Shown here in pieces: positions 1 to 6,834 of a stretch of DNA of 26,914 nucleotides. The stretch's first letter is position 1, and the number at the start of each line of letters is the position of its first letter. The DNA is from Bacillus sp. UNC41MFS5 (GTDB lineage Bacteria; Bacillota; Bacilli; Bacillales_B; DSM-18226), in contig NZ_JMLP01000032.1 of the NCBI RefSeq assembly GCF_000686805.1, positions 1 to 26,914 on the forward strand, written 5' to 3'. Made by a program: the position numbers and the translations under genes. Under the pieces are notes generated by a model, which saw only the letters and a list, made by a program, of their open reading frames with translations, made no database searches and was not told where the DNA came from.

Positions 1-260
1 CAGTAATGTCCGGTTGGTTCCATGCCAACAATCGTTGTATCTAAGCCCTTTAAGGCTTTTAAACGGTTAATCCATTGTATTAATCTAGCAAAACCATCTT
101 CATTATTTTCGAAAGTTAGAGGATTACCAATAACAATTCCACGGAAGTTAACAGCACGAGCAACATGAAACTGTTGTGCTATATCAATTCCTACGATTAA
201 ATGTTTGATCGAAATTCTTTCAATTAGTTGATTTTGTTTGTCTTGCATTTTAAACTTCAT
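1..260 (-). mobile_element. IS110-family transposase, N-terminal part (cut by window edge)
   Basis: Reading leftwards from an ATG at 260 gives an open frame to the window edge (86 complete codons). The start follows TAGGAGGAAG at good spacing. The protein shows the IS110 RuvC-like fold: VGIDIA with the first catalytic Asp near residue 26, then VARAVNFRG, and GMEPTGHYW with the second acidic residue. These match the same blocks in the neighbouring element, but the sequence differs at many positions, so it is a related rather than identical element. IS110 transposases are DEDD recombinases that act with a serine nucleophile and a bridge RNA. The C-terminal part lies outside the window, so intactness cannot be judged. 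It is oriented 5'-to-5' with the next element, 233 bp apart. Confidence 0.9.
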
Positions 261-493
261 AATAGAGCTTCCTCCTAAGAATGATTTTGTGTTGTGTGTG
301 TATAATCATCTTACTGAGGGGCTCTATTTTTTACAAACGTGAAAAATAGCTCTCTACAGGAATTCTAACGGGCAGCATTCCTGTAATGAAGAAATATGGG
401 GTTTGAACATAAAAAAGCCCCTTGGTATGATATGTGTGTCCAAAGCTTGCAGGCAAAAAGGACAACAATCACATATACCAGGAGGCTATTTAA
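261..493. other. Hairpin-rich region between two divergent IS110 transposases
   Basis: This 233 bp stretch holds the 5' non-coding DNA of both IS110 elements. Three foldbacks are visible. At 320-352 GCTCTATTTTTT faces GAAAAATAGCTC imperfectly. At 355-385 there is a perfect 9 bp stem (TACAGGAAT/ATTCCTGTA) around a 13-nt loop containing CGGGCAGC. At 423-480 TGGTAT pairs with ATACCA and TGTCC with GGACA around an 18-nt loop, ending just before the ribosome binding site of the right transposase. Members of the IS110 group (IS621-like) carry a bridge RNA in the DNA upstream of the transposase, with hairpin loops that hold target and donor guides. Position and shape fit this, but no guide was matched to a confirmed element end, so bridge-RNA identity is inference. 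Confidence 0.45.
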
Positions 494-1783
494 ATGAATT
501 ATAACCAAAATGAAAAGATTGCTCAAATTACTTCTCAAACGTTAATTATAGGCGTTGATATTGCTAAATACAAGCATGTGGCAAGAGCCCAAGACTTTAG
601 AGGTTTAGAATTTTCGGCACCCTTTTATTTTGAAAATACAAATTCTAGCTTTAACAGTTTCATAGAGTGGCTTAAAAAGTTGATGGATCAAAACAAAATG
701 GAAAAAGTGATCGTAGGAATGGAGCCGACAGGTCATTATTGGCTTAATTTAGCTCACTTCCTTAAGGAACAAAATATTAAGTTTGTAGTCGTAAATCCTA
801 TGCATGTAAAGAAAAGTAAAGAGTTAGATGATAATTCTCCTACTAAAAATGACGTAAAGGATGCCAGAGTTATTGCACAGTTGGTCAAAGACGGGAGATA
901 TGCCGAACCTAATATTCCACAAGGAGTATATGCAGAACTTCGAGTGGCTCGAAAAATACGTGATCTCTTATCTGTTGACCTTCAAGCAGTTCAAGGACAA
1001 GTCCATAATTGGATAGATCGCTACTTTCCAGAATTCCTTACCGTCTTTAAAGATTGGGAAGGTAAGGCTGCAATACAGTTATTAAAACTTAATTTATTGC
1101 CAAATGAATTAATCAATCTTACAGAACAGCAGATACTTGAACACCTTCGAAAAGCTGTTAAACGTGCGGTGGGACTCAGTAAAATAAAAGAACTAAAGCA
1201 GGTGGCAATGGTTTCAATTGGCATTCGTGAAGGTTCAGATATGGCTAGATTAGAGCTTCGCACATTAATAGATAAGTATGAACTCATAATTGAAAAGTTC
1301 GAAGAACTGGAATCTAATATAGATAAACTTCTTGAACAAATTCCTGGTGTTGAACAAATGTTGGCAATTAAGGGAATAGGGAAAGATACGATTGCAGGAT
1401 TTTTCTCAGAGGTAGGAGAATTAACTTACTACTAGCACCCAAGACAAATTATCAAATTAGCTGGGCTTAGTCTAAAGGAAAATACATCTGGAAAGCATAA
1501 AGGGCAAACCAAAATTACAAAGAGAGGAAGAAAGACCTTAAGAGCTCTCCTCTTTCGAGTAGCAATGCCTTTAGTGGCTAAAAATACTGCGTTTAAAGCT
1601 TTACATGAGTATTTTACAAAACGCCCAAATAATCCTTTAAAGAAGATGCAATCTCTAATTGCAATATGTAATAATCTCATACGCATTCTGTTTACGATTG
1701 GTAAAAAGCAGTGTGAATTTAGTGAAGAACAGATGTTAAGGGACATTCCTCATATGGCGGCATTACAGATAGCAGCAGCTTAA
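494..1783 (+). pseudogene. IS110-family transposase interrupted by an in-frame TAG
   Basis: The frame opens at ATG 494 after CCAGGAGGC and runs 313 codons to TAG at 1433-1435. It then continues in the same frame for 115 more sense codons to TAA at 1781-1783. The first part has the DEDD catalytic set of the RuvC-like domain (D22, E77, D120, D123) and a coiled-coil-like linker. The part after the stop has HPRQIIKLAGLSL, ENTSGKHKG (with the expected nucleophilic serine), KITKRGRKTLRALL and a C-terminal helical tail. The two parts together have the normal IS110 length of about 430 residues, so a single-base change at codon 314 (for example from CAG or AAG) is the simplest explanation. The short product lacks the serine and should be inactive unless the amber codon is suppressed. 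A sequencing error is the other possibility. Confidence 0.85.
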
Positions 1784-2333
1784 TTTTCTTTTGATCGAGA
1801 TTAATTAGTAGGGTAATTGTTATAAATATTTGAAGCACGGATTAGTCAGTAAAACAACTAAAGTACGGGCAAAGACCCTGTCGGGCAGCATGACTGACAT
1901 CCACCTCATGGAAAGGTTGGACGAAGGAATTTTGGAGCAAAGACTCTGTGAGAAATGGGAGGGTTGACCTCCATGAGAAATGTGGAGATCCACAAGTGCG
2001 ACCATACTTTACCTATATATCCACCTTTTGGATAAGGTTGGTTTGAAAGCTATTAATTGTTTTTTCACTTTGCTCCCAAAATTATCCTTTAGTACACAAC
2101 TCTTCCAATATTCAAATGAATTTTAAAACAGACTACTGCGTAATTCAGAGAAAACAAGAGAAATCGAGAGATTTTCCTTTCTATATAGAGGGAGGATAGT
2201 TTAATAAGATGAAAAGAATCAAGAATTGAATTAGAATAGGTAAACAACATTGAGAAATACGTAACGGTGTGGAGTGTAAAAGTAGTTTTTTGTAGATATA
2301 AGTTCAATGAAAGATACTGGGGTGAGTTTTTGA
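1784..2333. other. Gene-free stretch: structured IS110 3' flank, then lysR upstream region
   Basis: No credible gene is seen in these 550 bp. From about 1865 to 2010 the DNA is less AT-rich than its surroundings and full of short foldbacks: TCCACCT against AGGTTGGA near 1910, CTCCA against TGGAG near 1970-1985, and two partly matching copies of GAGAAATG-type sequence at about 1949 and 1976. The 10-mer CGGGCAGCAT at 1882-1891 also occurs at 369-378, inside the upstream hairpin loop. This is most likely the right-hand non-coding part of the IS110 element; the exact element end is not visible because IS110 elements lack obvious terminal inverted repeats. From about 2040 the sequence is AT-rich and unremarkable up to the LysR gene. 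Confidence 0.5.
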
Positions 2334-3206
2334 ATGGTTGATTTTGAGTGGTTTAGAAGCTTTATTTATATATATAAATATAATTCGGTGTCGGAAGCTG
2401 CAAAAACACGCATCATGACACAACCTGCTATGAGTCAGCATTTAGCTTCTTTAGAAGCTGAAGTTGGGGAGCCCCTATTTATAAGAACCGCAAGAAAAAT
2501 GGTGCCCACTGAAAGGGGAAAGGAATTATATTCACAGTTGGCTCCTCTTATTGAATCATTAGAGGCAGCAACATTAAGTTTTAAAGGTGCTTCATTACCA
2601 ACTCTTTCTATAATTAGAATTGGTTCAGCAATTGAGTACTTTTATGAAAATATTCTAAATCAGCTAGAAGAATATAAAACATGTACGGTTTCTTACTTTG
2701 GAACTGCTGATGAACTGTTAGAATTACTAAAGGAAGGTACAGTAGATGTAATAATTACTTCAAAAAAGTTTCACGCTTCAGGTATTGAATATGTAACGTT
2801 ATGTGAAGAGGAATTTGTTATTGTTGCCCCAAAACAATTAGAAATTGAAGAGGGTACTAACTTTAAGTTAAAAGAAAAATGGCTTTCATCGCAAAATTGG
2901 ATTAGTTATGGGCTAGACTTACCGATTATAAGAAGATTTTGGAGGGAGTACTTTAAAAAACGTCCAATCATTAAACCTATTCACGTAATTCCTAATTTGC
3001 ATTTGATTCTTAAGGCAATTGAAAACGGTGCTGGAATAAGTTTAATTCCGACATATATATTAAGAAATTCAATGAATGAAGTAAAATCCAAAGTCATATT
3101 CAAAGATATGAAGGTTAAAAACGAACTTTATATAGCTTATCAAACGAAACATAAACATCTTCCCGAAATTAATAATTTGATCCAAGAAATTGGGGGAAAC
3201 AGATAA
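2334..3206 (+). CDS. LysR-family transcriptional regulator
   Basis: A 290-residue protein with the standard LysR winged helix-turn-helix at residues 1-60 (FEWFRSFIYIYKYNSVSEAA, then MTQPAMSQHLASLE and LFIRTARKMVPTERG). A periplasmic-binding-protein-like effector domain fills about residues 90-290. Length is normal for the family. The ATG is preceded by GGGGTGAG at 8 bp. It stands alone, ends in a clear terminator, and reads towards the DJ-1 and MFS genes rather than diverging from them. It may or may not regulate those genes; the more common LysR layout is divergent. The effector is unknown. The subgroup resembles short Firmicutes LysR proteins often found beside transporters. Confidence 0.9.
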   Translation: MVDFEWFRSFIYIYKYNSVSEAAKTRIMTQPAMSQHLASLEAEVGEPLFIRTARKMVPTERGKELYSQLAPLIESLEAATLSFKGASLPTLSIIRIGSAIEYFYENILNQLEEYKTCTVSYFGTADELLELLKEGTVDVIITSKKFHASGIEYVTLCEEEFVIVAPKQLEIEEGTNFKLKEKWLSSQNWISYGLDLPIIRRFWREYFKKRPIIKPIHVIPNLHLILKAIENGAGISLIPTYILRNSMNEVKSKVIFKDMKVKNELYIAYQTKHKHLPEINNLIQEIGGNR

Positions 3207-3237
3207 AGTAAATGTGCTAATGTCTATTTTTTATTCT

Positions 3238-3266
3238 ATCATCCATATATTTTGGATGATTTTTTT
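3238..3266 (+). terminator. Intrinsic terminator after the LysR gene
   Basis: A perfect 8 bp stem, ATCATCCA/TGGATGAT, with a 7-nt loop is followed by six T. It starts 32 bp after the LysR stop codon and separates that gene from the next promoter. Confidence 0.8.
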
Positions 3267-3336
3267 ATGATGTTTTTCGTTACAACTTAAATTATTATCT
3301 ATAAATATTTTTATCATTAATATATAAAAACATAAT

Positions 3337-3381
3337 TTGTTTTATATATTTTCAGGTAGTAGAATAACGTTTGTAACAAAC
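3337..3381 (+). promoter_or_regulatory. Promoter and palindromic operator for the DJ-1/MFS pair
   Basis: TTGTTT (3337-3342), a 17 bp spacer and TAGAAT (3360-3365) form a plausible sigma-A promoter. A perfect palindrome, GTTTGT-A-ACAAAC at 3369-3381, falls on the expected transcription start, where a bound repressor would block initiation. The binding protein is not known. A site over the start suggests a repressor rather than a LysR activator. Confidence 0.5.
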
Positions 3382-3406
3382 AAAGCTTATTTAGGAGGTA
3401 ATGAAA

Positions 3407-4066
3407 GTGTCAAAAAACATTTTAATGGTCGTTACTAATCATACAGAAATAAAAGAAGGCAAACCGACTGGTATTTGGTTATCGGAGTTTGCTGAAGCAT
3501 ATATTGAATTCACACAGAAAGGTTACGAGGTGACAGTGGCAAGTCCTCTTGGAGGAAAAAGTACAGTTGATCCTAGCAGTGTAGATGAAAATACACCACT
3601 AGAGATTTTAGATACAGTAAAATATTTGCAAGACACCCTGAAACTTGACGATGTATCCCATGAACGTTTCGATGCTATTTTCTTGCCAGGTGGTCATGGA
3701 ACTATGTTTGACCTTCCTGATAATCAAAAACTTCATGAATTGTTACGTGATTTCTATGAAGGGAACAAGATTGTTGCTGCTGTTTGTCACGGTCCAGCAG
3801 GATTGGTTGGTGCGACTTTATCTAATGGTCAGCCGCTTGTTGCTGGTAAACGTGTCAATGCTTTTACTGATAGAGAAGAAGCTGATACAGGTTTGGGACA
3901 ATTTCTACCGTTCTTATTGGAAAGTAAGATCCGTGATTTAGGGGCTGTTTTCGTCGCTGCTCCAAATTGGTCAACTCATTATGAAGTTGATGGTAACTTG
4001 ATTACAGGTCAAAATCCTCAATCCACTATAGCAGTAACCAAAGCAGTAATTGAAAAATTAAGTTAA
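3407..4066 (+). CDS. DJ-1/PfpI family protein (Hsp31/glyoxalase III-like)
   Basis: A 219-residue class I glutamine-amidotransferase-like protein. The nucleophile elbow is AAVCHGPAG, with Cys127 and His128, and the conserved acidic partner is Glu27 in GIWLSEF. Together with the length, this fits the Hsp31-like branch of the DJ-1 superfamily, whose members act as glutathione-independent glyoxalases or deglycases for methylglyoxal damage, or as chaperones. Activity here is inferred. The start is set by the ribosome binding site: AGGAGG at 3393-3398 is only 2 bp from an ATG at 3401 but 8 bp from the GTG at 3407, so GTG is preferred. The gene has its own promoter with a palindromic operator, and an MFS exporter follows 97 bp later. 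A cytosolic detoxification role is likely. Confidence 0.85.
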   Translation: MSKNILMVVTNHTEIKEGKPTGIWLSEFAEAYIEFTQKGYEVTVASPLGGKSTVDPSSVDENTPLEILDTVKYLQDTLKLDDVSHERFDAIFLPGGHGTMFDLPDNQKLHELLRDFYEGNKIVAAVCHGPAGLVGATLSNGQPLVAGKRVNAFTDREEADTGLGQFLPFLLESKIRDLGAVFVAAPNWSTHYEVDGNLITGQNPQSTIAVTKAVIEKLS

Positions 4067-4073
4067 GAATTAT

Positions 4074-4109
4074 GGAGGTTGATAGAGGAAATATCGGCCT
4101 CCTTCTTTC
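4074..4109 (+). terminator. Terminator or attenuator between the DJ-1 and MFS genes
   Basis: An 11 bp stem with two G-U pairs, GGAGGTTGATA/TATCGGCCTCC, has a 7-nt loop and is followed by the T-rich TTCTTTC. It could end the DJ-1 transcript or reduce read-through into the MFS gene. Confidence 0.5.
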
Positions 4110-4163
4110 AGTAATTCACCTTTCGTAAAGAAAGGTTGTAAATATTAATAAGGAGGGTTCAAT

Positions 4164-5375
4164 ATGGGCTCAATTAACATAAACCAAGATTCATCAAATA
4201 TTGCGACTCAAAAAGGCTCAACGGCAGCTTTATATGCCCTCACTCTAGGAGCATTTGCTATTGGTTTAACTGAATTTATTATCATGGGTTTACTTCCAGA
4301 GGTGGCATCTAGTCTAAATGTCTCAATCTCAATGGCTGGAATGCTAGTAACAGGTTACGCTCTTGGGGTTGCTATTGGTGCTCCAATTATTACAGTAGCT
4401 ACAAATAAGATGAAACGTAAGGAGCTTTTAATTTTTCTAATGATTCTCTTTATTGCAGGAAACTTGTTAGCTGCTCTAGCACCGAATTACACAATACTTA
4501 TGATCGCACGTATATTGGCCGCTTTAACGCATGGCTCATTTTTCGGAGTGGGGTCAGTTATAGCGGCAGAACTAGTCCCAAAAGAAAAACGTGCAGGTGC
4601 AATTGCTATTATGTTTACAGGATTAACATTAGCAAACATTTTAGGCGTACCAATTGGAACATATATAGGACAAGCATTTGGATGGAGATCTACATTCTGG
4701 TCAATTACAATGATAGGTATTATCGCTTTACTTGGAATCTTTTTACTGGTGCCAAGGGTTGAAGGTGCCCAATCCAGTTTGGAACAGGAACTTGGTGTAT
4801 TAAAACAACCTGCTGTTCATATTGCACTTTTAATGACGGTGTTTGGGTTCGGAGGAGTATTCACAGCCTTTACTTACATTTCACCAATATTGGTAGAAAT
4901 TACAGGCTTTGCACCTAAATCCATTTCATACATTCTTGTATTATTTGGTGTTGGGATTACAATTGGCAATATCTATGGAGGAAAATTAGCAGACCGAAAA
5001 CTTCTGCCATCACTTCTTGGAATCCTTGTTTTGTTGGCGATCATACTAGCTGTGTTCAGCATTACTGATCAATATAAATTTCTCACTCTGATAATGGTGT
5101 TTATTTTTGGTATTGCAGCATTTGGTACAGTCCCTGGGCTACAGTTGCATATGCTGAATACTGCTAAAGAAGCACCTACTCTAGCATCTACGTTAAACAT
5201 TGCAGCCTTTAATCTTGGAAATGCACTGGGGGCATTTATAGGGGGATTAGTAATTGATCTCAGAATTGGCGGAGGACTTCCTGCTGTTCCTTGGGTTGCT
5301 TCACTGGTCACGATTGTTGGATTTCTTCTTACCTTATGGGGTGCACATAAACAGAAAAGAGAAAATCAAGCTTGA
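4164..5375 (+). CDS. MFS transporter, DHA1 drug/sugar efflux type
   Basis: A 403-residue polytopic membrane protein with about 12 hydrophobic segments. Its start matches the AraJ/YdhP-like branch of the DHA1 family: LTEFIIMGLLPEVASSLNVSI in helix 1, the motif-A region TNKMKRKELL after helix 2, the motif-B-like ARILAALTHGSFFGVG in helix 4, and motif-C-like GLTLANILGVPIGT in helix 5. Such proteins are proton-driven exporters of drugs, arabinose-like sugars or other small compounds; the substrate cannot be read from sequence. A strong AAGGAGGG site lies 7 bp before the ATG. It lies 97 bp after the DJ-1 gene on the same strand and may share its promoter, subject to the hairpin between them. Confidence 0.9.
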   Translation: MGSININQDSSNIATQKGSTAALYALTLGAFAIGLTEFIIMGLLPEVASSLNVSISMAGMLVTGYALGVAIGAPIITVATNKMKRKELLIFLMILFIAGNLLAALAPNYTILMIARILAALTHGSFFGVGSVIAAELVPKEKRAGAIAIMFTGLTLANILGVPIGTYIGQAFGWRSTFWSITMIGIIALLGIFLLVPRVEGAQSSLEQELGVLKQPAVHIALLMTVFGFGGVFTAFTYISPILVEITGFAPKSISYILVLFGVGITIGNIYGGKLADRKLLPSLLGILVLLAIILAVFSITDQYKFLTLIMVFIFGIAAFGTVPGLQLHMLNTAKEAPTLASTLNIAAFNLGNALGAFIGGLVIDLRIGGGLPAVPWVASLVTIVGFLLTLWGAHKQKRENQA

Positions 5376-5382
5376 TTGCAAA

Positions 5383-5410
5383 TTGGGCAAGGTACATCTT
5401 GCCTAACTTT
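5383..5410 (+). terminator. Terminator after the MFS gene
   Basis: A 9 bp stem with one G-U pair, TTGGGCAAG/CTTGCCTAA, around GTACAT, followed by CTTTT. It starts 8 bp after the stop codon. Confidence 0.6.
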
Positions 5411-5497
5411 TAATATATTTAAACTGTTTCCTTAGCCTATGCATCTTATTGTAGAGAGCGTAATAGTTGAGTTAATAAAACATCGCAAAAAAAGGAC

Positions 5498-5526
5498 TTG
5501 TACACCTGAAAACTGAATTATATAAA
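5498..5526 (+). promoter_or_regulatory. Promoter of the first GNAT gene
   Basis: TTGTAC, a 17 bp spacer and TATAAA lie 36 bp before the start codon, a good sigma-A match. Confidence 0.55.
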
Positions 5527-5562
5527 TAAATATATATATGTTTTGAAGGGAATGAAGCATAC

Positions 5563-5979
5563 ATGAATTACAATATCATCTCAACACTAGATGAACAACA
5601 AATCATAGAACTCTACGAATTATACCAACAAGAATGGTGGACAGATAACCGAAAGTTTGAAGACGTGTTGGTAATGCTTGAAAACACAGACATCCTTATT
5701 GGAATATGTGAAAATAAAACTAATAGACTCATTGGTTTTATACGTGTTCTTTCAGATTTTGTCTATAAAGCCTTAATATTCGATGTTATTATCCATGAAG
5801 AGTATCAAGGAAAAGGTTTGGGACGAATATTGTTAGATCAAGTAACGACACACCCTAAACTTCAATCTGTGCAACACTTTGAATTGTATTGTAAATCTGA
5901 CAAAATATCTTTTTATGAAAAATGGGGATTTAATAAAGAAATTGGTGATATTAACTTAATGAGAAAAACGGTCAATTAG
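5563..5979 (+). CDS. GNAT family N-acetyltransferase
   Basis: A 138-residue single-domain acetyltransferase. The acetyl-CoA pyrophosphate loop (motif A) is EEYQGKGLGRILL at residues 79-91, and the C-terminal FYEKWGF is the usual motif-B signature. The size is typical of small GNAT proteins. The substrate (amino acid, small amine, antibiotic or protein) cannot be predicted. The ribosome binding site (GAAGGGAATGA) is only fair. It has its own promoter and stands alone between the MFS terminator and a repeat-rich gap. Expected location is the cytosol. Confidence 0.9.
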   Translation: MNYNIISTLDEQQIIELYELYQQEWWTDNRKFEDVLVMLENTDILIGICENKTNRLIGFIRVLSDFVYKALIFDVIIHEEYQGKGLGRILLDQVTTHPKLQSVQHFELYCKSDKISFYEKWGFNKEIGDINLMRKTVN

Positions 5980-6048
5980 CAAATTTTCACTTCCGATAAC
6001 GGAGATTATGTGAAAAAGGCATACAACAGCTAATAGAAGATTTGTTGA

Positions 6049-6102
6049 TTATTCAAGAATCGGGATCTTTTCTTGAATAAGAAGGCGTTATTTTGAAACG
6101 CC
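6049..6102 (+). repeat. Dispersed intergenic repeat, copy A (two hairpins)
   Basis: A perfect 11 bp stem, TTATTCAAGAA/TTCTTGAATAA, encloses a 10-nt loop with CGGG. A second stem, GGCGTT/AACGCC, follows. The arrangement of CGGG centre, AATAAG end and following GC hairpin resembles the copies at 6141, 14098, 23782 and 26726; this is the most diverged copy. Confidence 0.4.
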
Positions 6103-6140
6103 CCTACACGTTAAAGGATTAGATTCTGTTAAGGAAAAAA

Positions 6141-6190
6141 AGATTGTGAATATTTTCACTTAAACAAACGGGTACTTATGTTCAATAAGC
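6141..6190 (+). repeat. Dispersed intergenic repeat, copy B
   Basis: AGATTGTGAAT, then TTCACTTAAACAAACGGGT, then GTTCAATAAG closely match the element at 14098-14168. The match covers about 50 bp with a few substitutions and one indel. It lies directly before a terminator. Confidence 0.6.
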
Positions 6191-6200
6191 CGATATATAG

Positions 6201-6237
6201 AAAAATGCTCAGAGTTTATACGCCCTGAGCATTTTTT
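6201..6237. terminator. Strong bidirectional-looking terminator
   Basis: An 11 bp perfect stem, AAAATGCTCAG/CTGAGCATTTT, encloses a 12-nt loop with an A-run before it and a T-run after it, so it could serve both the GNAT gene (+) and the DUF3892 gene (-). Confidence 0.8.
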
Positions 6238-6358
6238 TATGACGATTATTCTGATAAATTCTCTTGATAATCATAGTGTAAATTTTCCCGTGAATTTATT
6301 TGCAAACTGAAATATTACTTCAAACCTGTTCCGAAATGGCTCATTATTTATATTTCGG

Positions 6359-6592
6359 TCAGAGTTGAGGAAGATTATCAAGGTTGTTGGTTGGATCCCC
6401 GTCTGGATTGCTCCGAAGATGTTCCTCCCCGTCGGGACCCTTGAAAACATTGACGTTTACAATCAGCCCGCTTTTTGCCATTTGTTGTGCTTTTTTGTAA
6501 TCAACAATTTGACCGTTTGACAACTTTAATTCAATAATATCGTCATCCCCATTCTTACGGACGCTGATGACAGATTCTTGCCGTCTTTCCAT
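6359..6592 (-). CDS. DUF3892 domain-containing protein
   Basis: A 77-residue protein that fits DUF3892. The N-terminal half is a short beta-rich unit (ISVRKNGDDDIIELKLSNGQ), followed by a YKKAQQMAKSGLI helix and the family-typical tail HLRSNPDGDPTNNLDNLPQL. These small proteins are widespread in Bacillus and have no established function. The start ATG follows AGGAGGCG at 6 bp. It is monocistronic, reading away from the PHP gene. Confidence 0.85.
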   Translation of the reverse strand: MERRQESVISVRKNGDDDIIELKLSNGQIVDYKKAQQMAKSGLIVNVNVFKGPDGEEHLRSNPDGDPTNNLDNLPQL

Positions 6593-6740
6593 AAATTCGC
6601 CTCCTATTTAATTATGATGACTTAAAATTCATATTTTATGAACCAAGATTAAAGCAAGAATTAGGGTATTATATTAATAAAAAGCTGCTTTTCGAAGTTA
6701 TGGTTGTATGAAAATAGGCCTTTTGTTTGATTTTTTCCAA

Positions 6741-6780
6741 TTTACATAAAATTTACGGAATATCCATAAAGCCCTAATAA
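6741..6780 (+). promoter_or_regulatory. PhoP-box-like promoter of the PHP-domain gene
   Basis: TTTACA (6741-6746) and TTTACG (6752-6757) are direct repeats separated by 5 bp, an 11 bp period. This matches the Gram-positive PhoP pattern of TT(A/T)ACA-type repeats about 11 bp apart. The second repeat sits 17 bp before TAATAA (6775-6780), so it also serves as the -35 element. PhoP in Bacillus activates genes for phosphate scavenging, which suits a secreted phosphoesterase. Only two repeats are clear, so this remains a prediction. Confidence 0.45.
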
Positions 6781-6834
6781 AACTAGATTAAGATGTTAAC
6801 TGTTAGAACAAGTTAAATAGGGGGAGAAGGAAAA

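Larger units (their letters stand above)
5980..6358. other. Repeat- and hairpin-rich intergenic stretch
   Basis: There is no gene in these 379 bp. It holds a foldback at 5985-6016 (TTTTCAC/GTGAAAA, with TCCG/CGGA inside), two copies of a dispersed repeat (6049-6102 and 6141-6190) and a strong terminator at 6201-6237. The remaining 120 bp before the DUF3892 stop codon is AT-rich with nothing recognisable. Confidence 0.6.

Noticed and set aside
1021..2307. Minus-strand open frames at 1021-1287, 1432-1746, 1820-2005 and 2089-2307
   Set aside because: They oppose the IS110 coding frame or lie in structured non-coding DNA, have no ribosome binding sites and have implausible protein composition.
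4117..4138. ACCTTTC/GAAAGGT stem-loop before the MFS gene
   Set aside because: Short, A/T-rich and without a T-run or overlap with the ribosome binding site; likely chance.
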